Origin: Pseudomonas sp. MF4836
GTDB lineage: Bacteria > Pseudomonadota > Gammaproteobacteria > Pseudomonadales > Pseudomonadaceae
Direction of reading: 5' to 3'
DNA: 64,000 nt
Assembly (NCBI RefSeq): GCF_002018875.1
Contig: NZ_MVOL01000005.1
Location: forward strand, 248,001-312,000
Part shown: positions 17,873 to 26,202 of the stretch, piece after piece
Position numbering within the stretch: position 1 is the stretch's first letter
Layout of the letters: each line of letters starts with the position of its first letter
Program-made: the position numbers and the translations under genes
The notes under the pieces: model-generated
What the model saw: the letters and a program-made list of their open reading frames with translations, nothing else
What the model was told of the DNA's origin: nothing
Database searches by the model: none

Positions 17873-18003
17873 TTATCCACACAAATTGTGGATAACCTTG
17901 TGAACAGAGCTATTTTTCACGGCTGAAAGCCCCGTTTCATAAGGGCTGAGCTCAGATCGGGCGTTTTTTACTCACATAAAAAAACCCATTATTTCATTGA
18001 CTT
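17873..18003. repeat. Dispersed intergenic element with inverted DnaA boxes, copy A
   Basis: Starts with two perfect DnaA boxes facing each other, TTATCCACA (17873-17881) and TGTGGATAA (17887-17895), five bases apart. Exactly 29 bases further comes GAAAGCCCC with a GGGCT arm (small hairpin), then GCTCA, a T-tract, an A-tract and TTTCATTGACTT. The same parts at the same distances occur at 52044-52175. Both copies lie upstream of a small minus-strand gene. Basis: direct comparison of the two stretches in this window. Confidence 0.75.
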
Positions 18004-18099
18004 GGCAGCCTTGTGCGGCTACCCACTGCTTACCTCTTGATCAGACTGCGCCTTGCAGCGTCCGTTCGCATTTTTTACCAGCATCAAGCGCCAGATGCG

Positions 18100-18126
18100 A
18101 CAACGCCCCGTCAAGCGGGGCGTTGT
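18100..18126. terminator. Strong hairpin downstream of the FKBP gene
   Basis: ACAACGCCCCG and CGGGGCGTTGT form an 11-bp perfect stem with a five-base loop. It lies 19 bases past the stop of the FKBP isomerase gene. On the minus strand the U-tract is poor, so termination may be partial; a short T run follows on the plus strand. Confidence 0.55.
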
Positions 18127-18144
18127 TTCAAACACAGACGCGTA

Positions 18145-18858
18145 TTACTTGGCGGCGTCTTGCTTGGCTGGATCTTTGATACCCAGCAGTTCCAGCTCGA
18201 ATACCAGCACCGAGTTGGCTGGAATCGCCGGGCTCGGGCTTTGCGCGCCGTAAGCCAGGTCGCTAGGGATGTACAGCTTGTACTTCTCGCCAACGTGCAT
18301 CAGTTGCAGGCCTTCGACCCAACCCGGGATCACGCCGCTTACCGGCAGATCAATCGGGCTGCCACGCTCGACGGAGCTGTCGAACACGGTGCCGTTGGTC
18401 AGGGTGCCGGTGTAGTGAACAGTCACTACGTCAGTCGGCTTGGGCTGAGCGCCGTCGGCCTTCTTAAGCACTTCATACTGCAAACCGGAAGCGGTGGTGG
18501 TCACACCAGACTTCTTGCCGTTCTCTTCGAGGAATTTCTTGCCGGCTGCAGCCGACTCTTCGCTGACCTTGGCCATGCGCTCTTCTGCACGTTTTTGCAG
18601 GGCAGCGAAGGCTTCGACCAACTCGTCATCTTTCAGCTTCTGTTCTTTCTTGCCGACGGCATCTTCGATGCCCTGGGCTACCGCTTTGGAATCCAGATCA
18701 TCCATGCCTTCCTGGGCAAGACTTTTGCCCATGTTCAGGCCAATACCGTAGGAAGCTTTTTGCGCCGGGGTTTTCAGCTCTACGCTGGTCTGCGAGTCAC
18801 AACCCGCAAGTACCAGGCTAACCAGGGCCACCGCCGCCGCCAACCGATGCTGTTTCAT
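18145..18858 (-). CDS. FKBP-type peptidyl-prolyl isomerase lipoprotein (FkpA-like)
   Basis: 237 residues. Lipoprotein signal with lipobox LAGC (MKQHRLAAAVALVSLVLAGC), an N-terminal helical dimerisation domain (about 30-115) and a C-terminal FKBP domain (about 130-230) with VTVHYTGTLTNGTVFDSS, IPGWVEGLQLM and YGAQSPSPAIPANSVLVFELEL. It should act as a periplasmic chaperone/isomerase anchored to a membrane. ATG 18858 is chosen because it starts the signal sequence; the open frame upstream has no such feature. Confidence 0.92.
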   Translation of the reverse strand: MKQHRLAAAVALVSLVLAGCDSQTSVELKTPAQKASYGIGLNMGKSLAQEGMDDLDSKAVAQGIEDAVGKKEQKLKDDELVEAFAALQKRAEERMAKVSEESAAAGKKFLEENGKKSGVTTTASGLQYEVLKKADGAQPKPTDVVTVHYTGTLTNGTVFDSSVERGSPIDLPVSGVIPGWVEGLQLMHVGEKYKLYIPSDLAYGAQSPSPAIPANSVLVFELELLGIKDPAKQDAAK

Positions 18859-19108
18859 GCTATTTCCTTGTTCATGCGCCAAAAGGGCAATCGAATAAAG
18901 CCGCGAGCTTATCAGGCGCCCACAACCAATGGCTACCGGCATGAGAGCAACAAACCCTGGATTAGTTCACGTCTTAAAGCGCATTTAATCAGCCTGCAAA
19001 GGCCAGGCCGGCACCCGCCGCCAAAGCCCGCGGGCGGCCTGATTACGCGATAATGGCGACTTGCCCAGCCTGGTGCCCTAGTGCATAAGGAAACAAAATT
19101 CGACAAGG

Positions 19109-20926
19109 ATGTTTAACTTGCGCCTTTTCTACCGTGTATTGACCCTGATCGCACTGCTGCTCGGAATTATCCTAGCCGTCGTCCTGTACTACGTCGCCAA
19201 CCCCAGATTGCCGGCCTATCAGCCGCCGCAACAGGTGCACTACCTGGAACAGTGGAGTGCTGCCGACCGCCAGACCTACTACTTCACCCCCCAGGGCACC
19301 CAGGTCAAAGGCCTGCGTTATGAGTGGTTCGGCGCCCTGGAGTTGCCGTTTTCCGAGCAGCGCTTCGCGGCGCCCGAGTACTTGGCGCTCTTCGGCTTCC
19401 TGGTGGACCCGGCGCAGAAAGCCACGCCGAACAACCCGGGCAATCTGCCGGTGGGCTTTGCCCGCCACCAGAACCCGGGCAACCCGGCGCAGTACCTGGA
19501 CATCACCTGCGCCGCCTGCCACACCGGCGAGCTGCGCTTCAATAACCAGGCACTGCGCATCGACGGCGGTTCGGCCCAGCATGTGCTGCCCTCCAGCGTG
19601 CCGACCCTGCGTGGCGGCAGTTTTGGTCAGGCATTGGTGGCCAGCCTGGCCGCCACCTATTACAACCCGTGGAAATTCGAGCGCTTCGCGCGCAATGTAC
19701 TGGGCGATGATTACGAGGCCCAGCACCAACAGCTGCGCAAAGATTTCAAGTTGTCGCTGAACAACTTCCTGCGCGTGGCCTGGAACGATACCCACCGGGG
19801 CCTCTATCCAACCGAAGAGGGCCCGGGACGCACCGATGCCTTCGGCCGTATCGCCAATGCCAGCTTCGGCGATGCGATCACTCCCGATAACTACCGCGTC
19901 GCCAACGCCCCGGTGGATTACCCGCAACTGTGGGACATCTGGACCTTCGACTGGGTGCAGTGGAACGGTTCGGCCCAGCAGCCCATGGCCCGCAACATAG
20001 GCGAAGCCCTGGGAGTGGGCGCCACCCTGAATTTCTTCGACGCCAACGGCCAGCCGCTGCAGAACGAAGCACGTTACCCCTCAAGCGTAAGGGTGCGGGA
20101 CCTGAACCTGATTGAAGAAACCCTGCAGCGCCTCAAGCCGCCAGCGTGGCCGCAGGAGCTGTTCGGCGCCATCGACCTGCCGCTGGCGGCCAAGGGTCGT
20201 GGGCTGTTTAACGAGAACTGCGCCGGCTGCCATGTGCCTCCCGTGACCCAGGTCAACGGCCGCCCGGTCCAGCAATTGAAGATGCTGCCAGTCGAGGTGA
20301 TCGGCACTGACCCCAACAGCGCCAACAACATTGCCGACCAGCGCTACGACCTCAGCGCCCTGAAGTGGGACGCCGCGCAACTGGCAGCGTCCAATGTGCA
20401 ACTGCACCCGACGCCCACCGAGGCGCTGGACATGAGCCAACTGTCGGTAGCCAAGGGCCTGGCCTACGTCACCGCCTTTGTCGAGGAGCGTGCCTACCGC
20501 GATGCCCAGGTCACCCCCGAAGAGCGGCCCCAACTTGACGGTTTCGGCCTGCCGATCGGCGTACGCGAACTGCGTGCCTACAAGGCCCGGCCGCTGGCGG
20601 GGGTGTGGGCCACGCCGCCGTTCCTGCATAACGGTTCGGTGCCAAGCATCTATCAGTTGCTGTCGCCTCAGGATGAGCGCGCCTCCACCTTCTATAGAGG
20701 CACCTTCGAATACGACCCGCGCCACCTGGGTTATCGCACCGAGGCTTTCGCCAATGGCTTCGTGTTCGACACCCGAATCAGCGGCAACCACAACAGCGGC
20801 CACGAATTTCGCTCGGGGGCACGGGGCAACGGGGTGATCGGTCGCCGGCTGCAACCCGAGGAACGCTGGGCCCTGCTCGAATACCTGAAGGTCCTGGGCG
20901 GGCCGCTGGAACCACAACTGCCATGA
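19109..20926 (+). CDS. RoxA-like di-haem c-type cytochrome (putative oxygenase/peroxidase)
   Basis: 605 residues with an N-terminal membrane anchor or signal (VLTLIALLLGIILAVVLYYV) and two CxxCH haem sites, CAACH (about residue 135) and CAGCH (about residue 372), spaced as in the RoxA/RoxB rubber oxygenase and related di-haem peroxidase family. RoxA-type enzymes cleave isoprenoid double bonds with O2; whether this one does is unknown. ATG 19109 has AAGGA overlapping it, so a TTG at 19118, correctly spaced from that AAGGA, may be the true start. It is followed after 28 bases by a catalase-fold gene. Confidence 0.8.
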   Translation: MFNLRLFYRVLTLIALLLGIILAVVLYYVANPRLPAYQPPQQVHYLEQWSAADRQTYYFTPQGTQVKGLRYEWFGALELPFSEQRFAAPEYLALFGFLVDPAQKATPNNPGNLPVGFARHQNPGNPAQYLDITCAACHTGELRFNNQALRIDGGSAQHVLPSSVPTLRGGSFGQALVASLAATYYNPWKFERFARNVLGDDYEAQHQQLRKDFKLSLNNFLRVAWNDTHRGLYPTEEGPGRTDAFGRIANASFGDAITPDNYRVANAPVDYPQLWDIWTFDWVQWNGSAQQPMARNIGEALGVGATLNFFDANGQPLQNEARYPSSVRVRDLNLIEETLQRLKPPAWPQELFGAIDLPLAAKGRGLFNENCAGCHVPPVTQVNGRPVQQLKMLPVEVIGTDPNSANNIADQRYDLSALKWDAAQLAASNVQLHPTPTEALDMSQLSVAKGLAYVTAFVEERAYRDAQVTPEERPQLDGFGLPIGVRELRAYKARPLAGVWATPPFLHNGSVPSIYQLLSPQDERASTFYRGTFEYDPRHLGYRTEAFANGFVFDTRISGNHNSGHEFRSGARGNGVIGRRLQPEERWALLEYLKVLGGPLEPQLP

Positions 20927-20954
20927 TGATCGACTTCGTTAAAAGGATTGCCCC

Positions 20955-22091
20955 ATGCTGATAACCCTCTGGCTACGCGTCGGTGCCCTGCTGGGCAAGA
21001 CTCTACTCTGGCTGCTGGGCCTGGGACTGCTCGGTTGGGCCCTGTCCAGCGCCTGGTTTGCCTGGCACCACAGCGGCGCAGTCTCGGCCCAGGAGCAGAT
21101 TCCGCCGGGCGAGGCGGCCATGACCCAGGGCATCATCCAGACCGCCGTGCGCATCGTCGACCAGCACCGCGAAGGCACTCGCTACCTGCGCGATGCCCAC
21201 GCCAAGGCCCACGGCTGCGTCAAGGCCGAGGTCCAGGTGCTGGAGCAACTGGCCCCCGAGTTGCGCCAAGGGGTCTTCGCCGAGCCGGGCAAGATCTGGC
21301 AAGCCAACATCCGCTTATCCAACGGCAATGCCTACCCGCAGTTCGACAGCATCCGCGATGCACGGGGCATGGCGATCAAGCTGCTCGACGTGACGGGGCC
21401 ACAACTGCTCAAGGAGCAACCGCTGCGCACCGAGCAGGACTTTGTGATGTTCAACCATCCCAACTTCTTCGTCAGCGATGTGGCGGAATACGCGCAGAAC
21501 GTCGCGGCCCAGGCCGACGGCAAGAAGGTCCTGGCGTTCTTCCCCGGCTGGGATCCGCGCAGCTGGCAGGTGCGTCATCTGTTTATCGCCCTGGCTACCC
21601 TGTCACCAGCACCTACCAGCCCGACCCAGACCACCTACTTCTCGGTATCGCCCTACAAGTTCGGCAGCGCCAACGCCAAATTCCGGGTCGCGCCGGATCC
21701 GGCGAGTTGCCCGAGCTACGAGCTGCCGGCGCAGAATCAGGACCTGCCCAACTTCCTGCGCAGCGCCCTGACCCAGCAACTGTCCACCGACCGGGTGGCG
21801 GCCTGCTTCGTGTTGCAGATCCAGCGCCAGGACCCGAGCAAATACATGCCGCTGGAAGACACCAGCATCGAGTGGCGCGAAAGCGATGCCCCGTTCGAGA
21901 CCGTGGCCCGGGTCAGGATTGCGCCCCAGGATTTCGATACCCCGGCGCAGAACCTGGCCTGCGACAACCAGTCCTTCAACCCCTGGTTCGGCCTGGAAGA
22001 ACATCGCCCGATTGGCGGCATCAACCGCCTGCGCAAAGCGGTATATGAAGCCGTCAGCGACTACCGCCACAGCCGCAACGCCGAGCAGTGA
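20955..22091 (+). CDS. Catalase-fold haem protein
   Basis: 378 residues with an N-terminal hydrophobic anchor (TLLWLLGLGLLGWALSSAW), so it is probably exported and tethered. The body matches the small catalase-related family (cd08152-like): HGCVKAEVQVLEQL, IRLSNGNAYPQFDSIRDARGMAIKL, FVMFNHPNFFV and the C-terminal NQSFNPWFGLEEHRPIGGINR region. It is shorter than true catalases (about 480 residues or more). Its pairing with the di-haem cytochrome suggests that the two handle peroxide or lipid hydroperoxide in the periplasm; this is inference from context. Confidence 0.8.
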   Translation: MLITLWLRVGALLGKTLLWLLGLGLLGWALSSAWFAWHHSGAVSAQEQIPPGEAAMTQGIIQTAVRIVDQHREGTRYLRDAHAKAHGCVKAEVQVLEQLAPELRQGVFAEPGKIWQANIRLSNGNAYPQFDSIRDARGMAIKLLDVTGPQLLKEQPLRTEQDFVMFNHPNFFVSDVAEYAQNVAAQADGKKVLAFFPGWDPRSWQVRHLFIALATLSPAPTSPTQTTYFSVSPYKFGSANAKFRVAPDPASCPSYELPAQNQDLPNFLRSALTQQLSTDRVAACFVLQIQRQDPSKYMPLEDTSIEWRESDAPFETVARVRIAPQDFDTPAQNLACDNQSFNPWFGLEEHRPIGGINRLRKAVYEAVSDYRHSRNAEQ

Positions 22092-22108
22092 TCAGCGCCG
22101 CGCAGCCC

Positions 22109-22780
22109 TCAGGGTTTACCCAGGACCTTGCTGAAGGTCTGCGACGAGGGTTGCAGCCAGCGCGCCTGAACCAGCAGCGGGATGACGGCGGCGTCCGGTT
22201 CAACCCGCCCATCCACCTGCACGCGCTGGCGTTGCAGGTCGGCCTCGACCTTGAAACCGTGTTCGCCAGGCAGCTGCAAGACTGCCAACAGTTGCAGCCC
22301 ATCCCGGCATTGCAGTTCGATCCGGGTGCTGCCCAGGTTGATCTGCCATGGGCTCAGCAGCGCGAGCTCGCTGCCCAGTAATTCACCTTCAGCGCTGCGA
22401 CAACGACGCCCGGCGCCATTGACCTGGAGCCGCCCCTGCCAGCGCCCGTCCAGCACCCATGCCGTCGCGGGCATCGCGCTGGCCGCACGCGGTGCCAACT
22501 GCACCTGCCAGTTCCAGGGCCAGCCGCGGACCGAGCCCTCCCAGAACCGTTGTTGAAACCCCAGGTTCAACCGCACCTCCCGCGCCCAGGGTCGGACCTC
22601 CCACTCCAGCGGCCCCAGGCTTGCGAACCGGGTCGCCCGGCCCTGCCACACACTGCCCGAGACTCCGTCGGGCTGCCATTGCGCTGGCCAAGGCACCTGG
22701 CGGGCGACAAAGGCTGCCGGCAGTTCCAGCAACAGGGTCAAGGCAAACACCAGAACGCCCCAGGCGATGTGGCGGCTCAT
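22109..22780 (-). CDS. gspN: Type II secretion system protein N
   Basis: 223 residues with an N-terminal membrane helix (GVLVFALTLLLELPAAFVARQV) and a periplasmic domain typical of GspN (VSGSVWQGRATRF). GspN is an accessory inner-membrane component, present in some T2SS. It is the last gene of the long operon and overlaps gspM by 4 bases (ATGA). Assigned by position after gspL-gspM and by the VSGSVWQG motif, as GspN diverges strongly. Confidence 0.8.
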   Translation of the reverse strand: MSRHIAWGVLVFALTLLLELPAAFVARQVPWPAQWQPDGVSGSVWQGRATRFASLGPLEWEVRPWAREVRLNLGFQQRFWEGSVRGWPWNWQVQLAPRAASAMPATAWVLDGRWQGRLQVNGAGRRCRSAEGELLGSELALLSPWQINLGSTRIELQCRDGLQLLAVLQLPGEHGFKVEADLQRQRVQVDGRVEPDAAVIPLLVQARWLQPSSQTFSKVLGKP

Positions 22781-23214
22781 GCCCCCTCAACCCCGGCGGC
22801 CAGCTCCAGGCTGAAGGCGTAGCCTTGCGCGCCACGCTCCAGGCTCCACTGCATCGGGCGCCCGCCCTGTTCCTGCACCGTGCGCAGCAACTGCTGCAAG
22901 GCTTGGGGACCGGGCAGTTCACCCTGCAACTGCCAGCGTTCGCCCTGGCGTTCGACATGGGTCAGGACCCACTGCCGCGAGGCGGCCAGGGCCTGCCAGT
23001 GTTCATTGGAAAACACCGGGCGCGGCGCCAGGGTGCGCGCCTGCTGGGCCAAAGCCTGCCACTGGCGCGCCTCTTGCCAGGCCGCCAGCAGGGGCCGGGT
23101 CAAGAGCACCAGCAGCAACAGCAGCACCAGGGCCCAGCCGACCAGCACGCCATAACGCCGGGCCGGGGCCAATTGCTTGAAGCTGTCCAGGTACGCAAGC
23201 ATCCGTACGCTCAT
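22777..23214 (-). CDS. gspM: Type II secretion system protein M
   Basis: 145 residues: short cytoplasmic N-terminus, one membrane helix (GVLVGWALVLLLLLVLLTRPLL) and a periplasmic domain with a coiled-coil start, as in GspM. It pairs with GspL in the inner-membrane assembly platform. ATGA overlaps join it to gspL and gspN. Confidence 0.85.
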   Translation of the reverse strand: MSVRMLAYLDSFKQLAPARRYGVLVGWALVLLLLLVLLTRPLLAAWQEARQWQALAQQARTLAPRPVFSNEHWQALAASRQWVLTHVERQGERWQLQGELPGPQALQQLLRTVQEQGGRPMQWSLERGAQGYAFSLELAAGVEGA

Positions 23215-24344
23215 GGCTGTTCCCCCAGATCAAAGCTCAACTGCAGGTCAGCGCCAGGGCCCTGGGGCTCGGCACGCCATTGCGCCCCGGCTGCCTGGGC
23301 CATCGCCTGCCACTGAGCCGGCTCGGGCCGCACCCCGCTGCCACTGAGGCCCACGCGCCAGAGCCGGCCGTCAAAATGATTGCTCGATACCGACCAGCCC
23401 GGCTGTTGTTGCAACCAGCCCGACAGTGCCTGCTCCAGGGTGACGATCTGCTGCTGACGCACCCGCCAGTCGGTGTCCTGATTCTGCAACCGAGCGAGCG
23501 CCCCCCGCGCCTGGAGCGGGCTGCTGGACGGCCCGGCCACGGCCTTGACCTGAGCCTTCCAGTCAGCGAGCTGCTGCCAGGTCTGCAGCAGATAAACCGC
23601 ACCCCAGCAGACCGCCAGCAACGCGCAAGCAAGCAGCAAGCGGCGCTGCAACCCGGTCATCAGCGCAGAGCGACGCCCGTGGCCAGGCTGCGGACGCGCG
23701 CCCTCCAGCACCCCGGGCACCTGCTCCAGCGCTGCCAGTCGCGAGGGCCAGGTGCCTGCAATCTGCTCCACGGGCAACTCACGCCAGGCCTGCGGCAAAG
23801 TCGCGCCCAGCACCTGTGGCCACACCAGCCACTGCCCGGGCTGCGCCTGGCCACCGCGCTTGAGACACAGCAACTGCTCGCGCTGCCAACACACGCCGTG
23901 CCCGGGTTCGGGCTGCGGCAACAATTGCAGCTCGGCCCAGCCCTGGGTGATCTGCACCCCCAGCGCCGCACATTCGGCCAGCCACTGCTGCACCTGCTGG
24001 CGCTGCATCACCAGCAGCTCGAGGTGCCCGCAATCCCGGGACAGACAACTGACCAGCAACTGCTCGGCAGGCTGTTGCCCATAGTCTTCGAACAATTGCG
24101 GCCACTCATGGCGCTTGAGCCCCGGGGGCGCCGGCAGGCAGAAATGGCTGCAATCGAGCGCTGGAATGATCAAGGCCCCGGGCAGCTCCAGATAGGCGGC
24201 CGGCGGCGGCCAGTCACCGCTGGATCGAGGCTGCTGCGCGGCGTAGTGCAGCCATTGCCAGCCAACGTCGGCGCTGGTCGGCGGCCGCACCAGCAGCCAC
24301 TGTCGCGGCTTGGCCCGCAGACGCTCAAACATGCTGCGGCTCAT
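23211..24344 (-). CDS. gspL: Type II secretion system protein L
   Basis: 377 residues. N-terminal cytoplasmic actin-like region (about 1-235), one membrane helix (LLLACALLAVCWGAVYLL, about 238-256) and a periplasmic ferredoxin-like domain. GspL recruits the GspE ATPase to the membrane. Start ATG 24344 overlaps the gspJ stop by 4 bases. The cytoplasmic part is Gln/Trp/Leu-rich and diverged, so the call rests on layout and on the position between gspJ and gspM. gspK, which normally sits here, is absent. Confidence 0.85.
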   Translation of the reverse strand: MSRSMFERLRAKPRQWLLVRPPTSADVGWQWLHYAAQQPRSSGDWPPPAAYLELPGALIIPALDCSHFCLPAPPGLKRHEWPQLFEDYGQQPAEQLLVSCLSRDCGHLELLVMQRQQVQQWLAECAALGVQITQGWAELQLLPQPEPGHGVCWQREQLLCLKRGGQAQPGQWLVWPQVLGATLPQAWRELPVEQIAGTWPSRLAALEQVPGVLEGARPQPGHGRRSALMTGLQRRLLLACALLAVCWGAVYLLQTWQQLADWKAQVKAVAGPSSSPLQARGALARLQNQDTDWRVRQQQIVTLEQALSGWLQQQPGWSVSSNHFDGRLWRVGLSGSGVRPEPAQWQAMAQAAGAQWRAEPQGPGADLQLSFDLGEQP

Positions 24345-24931
24345 GGCTGGGTGTCGGGCAAGGCGAAGGTACAGACATAAGGCGCTCCTTGGTGCTCGAA
24401 CTCGATCCGCACGCCACGGTTGGGCTGGGCGGCAACGGTGGAAGGAAAGGCCAGCCAGCGCGTGCCCTGATAAAAACTGAAGGTGGCCCGGTCGATGTTT
24501 TCCAGCGACTCACGCAACTCCCAGCGCGGCATGCCGGCCGCGTAAAGGTCGGCCGAGGTCAGGAGATTCAGGCGCCGTTGCCGGGGGTCGAACACCAGGC
24601 GCTGGCGCTGCACCCGGGATGTGGCGTCAGCCGCTGGCCAGGCGCCCAGTGCTACCCACTGCAAGTGGCCGAGCCCGGGTTGCCAATCCAGCCAGGTCAG
24701 CCCCAGTGGCAGACGCTGTTCATACAACTGACGCAGCACCAGGGCATCGAAACGCCGCTCCAGGGCCAGGCAGAACTCCAGCACCCGGGGCTCGCTGCCA
24801 GGCTCTTCAAGGCGCTCGCGAACCTTGATCCAGCCATTGACCAGGGCCGCCAGCAGCACCCCGAGCACCGCAGTCAAGGCCATCGCCACCAGCAACTCGA
24901 TCAGGGTCAGGCCGCGCTGCGCCGCCCTCAT
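24341..24931 (-). CDS. gspJ: Type II secretion minor pseudopilin J
   Basis: 196 residues. Class III signal peptide with cleavage after Gly in QRG|LTLIELLVAMALTAVLGVL (Glu+5 present). Body as in GspJ. The frame is open to 25306, but everything before MRAAQRG is antisense-type low-quality sequence overlapping gspI, so ATG 24931 is the start and gives a 4-base overlap with gspI. Confidence 0.9.
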   Translation of the reverse strand: MRAAQRGLTLIELLVAMALTAVLGVLLAALVNGWIKVRERLEEPGSEPRVLEFCLALERRFDALVLRQLYEQRLPLGLTWLDWQPGLGHLQWVALGAWPAADATSRVQRQRLVFDPRQRRLNLLTSADLYAAGMPRWELRESLENIDRATFSFYQGTRWLAFPSTVAAQPNRGVRIEFEHQGAPYVCTFALPDTQP

Positions 24932-25293
24932 GGGCGCACCAGAAACAGGCTGAACCGGCCCAGGGGCTGGCGCTGCTCGGGGTCGGCGAACAGCGTCAGC
25001 TCTCCGCGCCGCAGGCGGTTGACCCCGGTGTTGCCCAGCACCAATTGCCAGTGACAGGTGGTGTGGCCCTGGCGCAGTTCGCCACTCACCGCGTTGATCT
25101 GCGGCCAGTAGCGTTCCACGCCAAAGCGCGCCTCCAGCTCCCGGGCGCACAAACTGCCGACACGGTGTTGCGCCACCGCCTGGTGGGTGGCGATGCGCTG
25201 GCGCAACAGCTGGCTGACCATCACCGCCATCAGTGCGGCGATCCCCAGGGCGACTGTGACTTCGAGCAAGGTAAAACCTCGTTGGCGCTTCAT
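24928..25293 (-). CDS. gspI: Type II secretion minor pseudopilin I
   Basis: 121 residues. Prepilin motif QRG|FTLLEVTVALGIAALMAVM with Glu+5. Length and sequence fit GspI, which with GspJ and GspK caps the pseudopilus. It overlaps gspH and gspJ by 4 bases each. ATG 25293 is chosen over the open-frame start at 25332, which precedes the prepilin leader by 13 residues. Confidence 0.9.
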   Translation of the reverse strand: MKRQRGFTLLEVTVALGIAALMAVMVSQLLRQRIATHQAVAQHRVGSLCARELEARFGVERYWPQINAVSGELRQGHTTCHWQLVLGNTGVNRLRRGELTLFADPEQRQPLGRFSLFLVRP

Positions 25294-25739
25294 GGCTGGA
25301 TCGCAATCTCCAGGGTGTTGTCGGCGCGCCATTGCCAGCGCTGGCTGCCCTCGGGCCAGCGCCAGGTCAAGGCCACGGGGCGGGCCAGTCCGGAGGGGGT
25401 GAAAATCACCTGCGGCTCGGCGCTGCGAGGCCAGTCGGGCTGCAACTGGGCCGGCCAGGGCGTGGAGCGTGCACCCTCGACGCGCCAGGCTCCCCGGCCC
25501 TGCGCCACCTGCCAGCGCACGAACTCCGGCTGCCGGCCGTTCCAGCGCAAGCCCAGCAGTTGTCCGCCATGCCGGGCCTGGGCGGCTTGGGCCCGGGCGT
25601 CATTGGCCAATTGCGCCAGAGCCTGGCGCATCGGGGCCTGGCCGGCATCCAGCGCAGCCACGCCGAGGGCGCTGAACAACCCGACGATCAGCAAGACCAC
25701 CAGCATTTCCAGGAGCGAGAAACCGTCGCAGCGCGGCAT
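25290..25739 (-). CDS. gspH: Type II secretion minor pseudopilin H
   Basis: 149 residues with a short leader and prepilin motif CDG|FSLLEMLVVLLIVGLFSAL. The C-terminal beta-rich domain is consistent with GspH. It lies 2 bases after gspG and overlaps gspI by 4. Confidence 0.88.
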   Translation of the reverse strand: MPRCDGFSLLEMLVVLLIVGLFSALGVAALDAGQAPMRQALAQLANDARAQAAQARHGGQLLGLRWNGRQPEFVRWQVAQGRGAWRVEGARSTPWPAQLQPDWPRSAEPQVIFTPSGLARPVALTWRWPEGSQRWQWRADNTLEIAIQP

Positions 25740-25741
25740 GC

Positions 25742-26185
25742 CTAGAGGTCCCAGCTACCAATGTCGGCGTCGGTGCCCTCGCCCCCTTCCTGGCCGTCGG
25801 CACCCAGGGAGAACACATCCACCCGACCATGCTGGCCCGGGGTGCGGTAGCGGTAGGCGTTGCCCCATGGGTCCTGGGGCAGGCGCCGGATATAGCCATC
25901 GGCGCGCCAGCTGCGGGGCAACGGCTCCACGCTCGGCTTGCTGGTCAGGGCCAGCAGCCCCTGCTCGGAACTGGGGAAGCGCAGGTTGTCCAGGCGGTAC
26001 ATGTCCAGGGCCTGCTCGAGGGTCGCCAGGTCCGCCAGGACTTTCTGGCGCATGGCTTTGTCCTGGCTGCCCAGGACGCTGGGGGCGACCACCGCGATCA
26101 GCAGGCCGATGATAAAAATCACCACCATGATTTCCATCAGGGTGAAACCGCGCTCGCGGCGCTTGAACACACGATTGCCAGGCAT
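25742..26185 (-). CDS. gspG: Type II secretion major pseudopilin G
   Basis: 147 residues. Prepilin motif ERG|FTLMEIMVVIFIIGLL, then the classical GspG core: QALDMYRLDNLRFPSSEQGL, DPWGNAYRYRTPG and a Ca-binding-type loop (FSLGADGQEGGEGTDADIGSW). It builds the pseudopilus after cleavage by a prepilin peptidase, which is not encoded in this window. Ribosome site AAGGAGAT. Confidence 0.95.
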   Translation of the reverse strand: MPGNRVFKRRERGFTLMEIMVVIFIIGLLIAVVAPSVLGSQDKAMRQKVLADLATLEQALDMYRLDNLRFPSSEQGLLALTSKPSVEPLPRSWRADGYIRRLPQDPWGNAYRYRTPGQHGRVDVFSLGADGQEGGEGTDADIGSWDL

Positions 26186-26202
26186 GGCATGGATCTCCTT
26201 TT

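Noticed and set aside
18013..19053. 346-codon plus-strand frame opposite the FKBP gene
   Set aside because: Runs through the terminator hairpin and the signal-peptide region of a certain gene; no ribosome site.
24341..25306. Apparent long fusion of gspI and gspJ in one frame
   Set aside because: The upstream part of the frame is out of phase with the gspI protein; separate prepilin leaders at 24931 and 25293 show two genes with a 4-base overlap.
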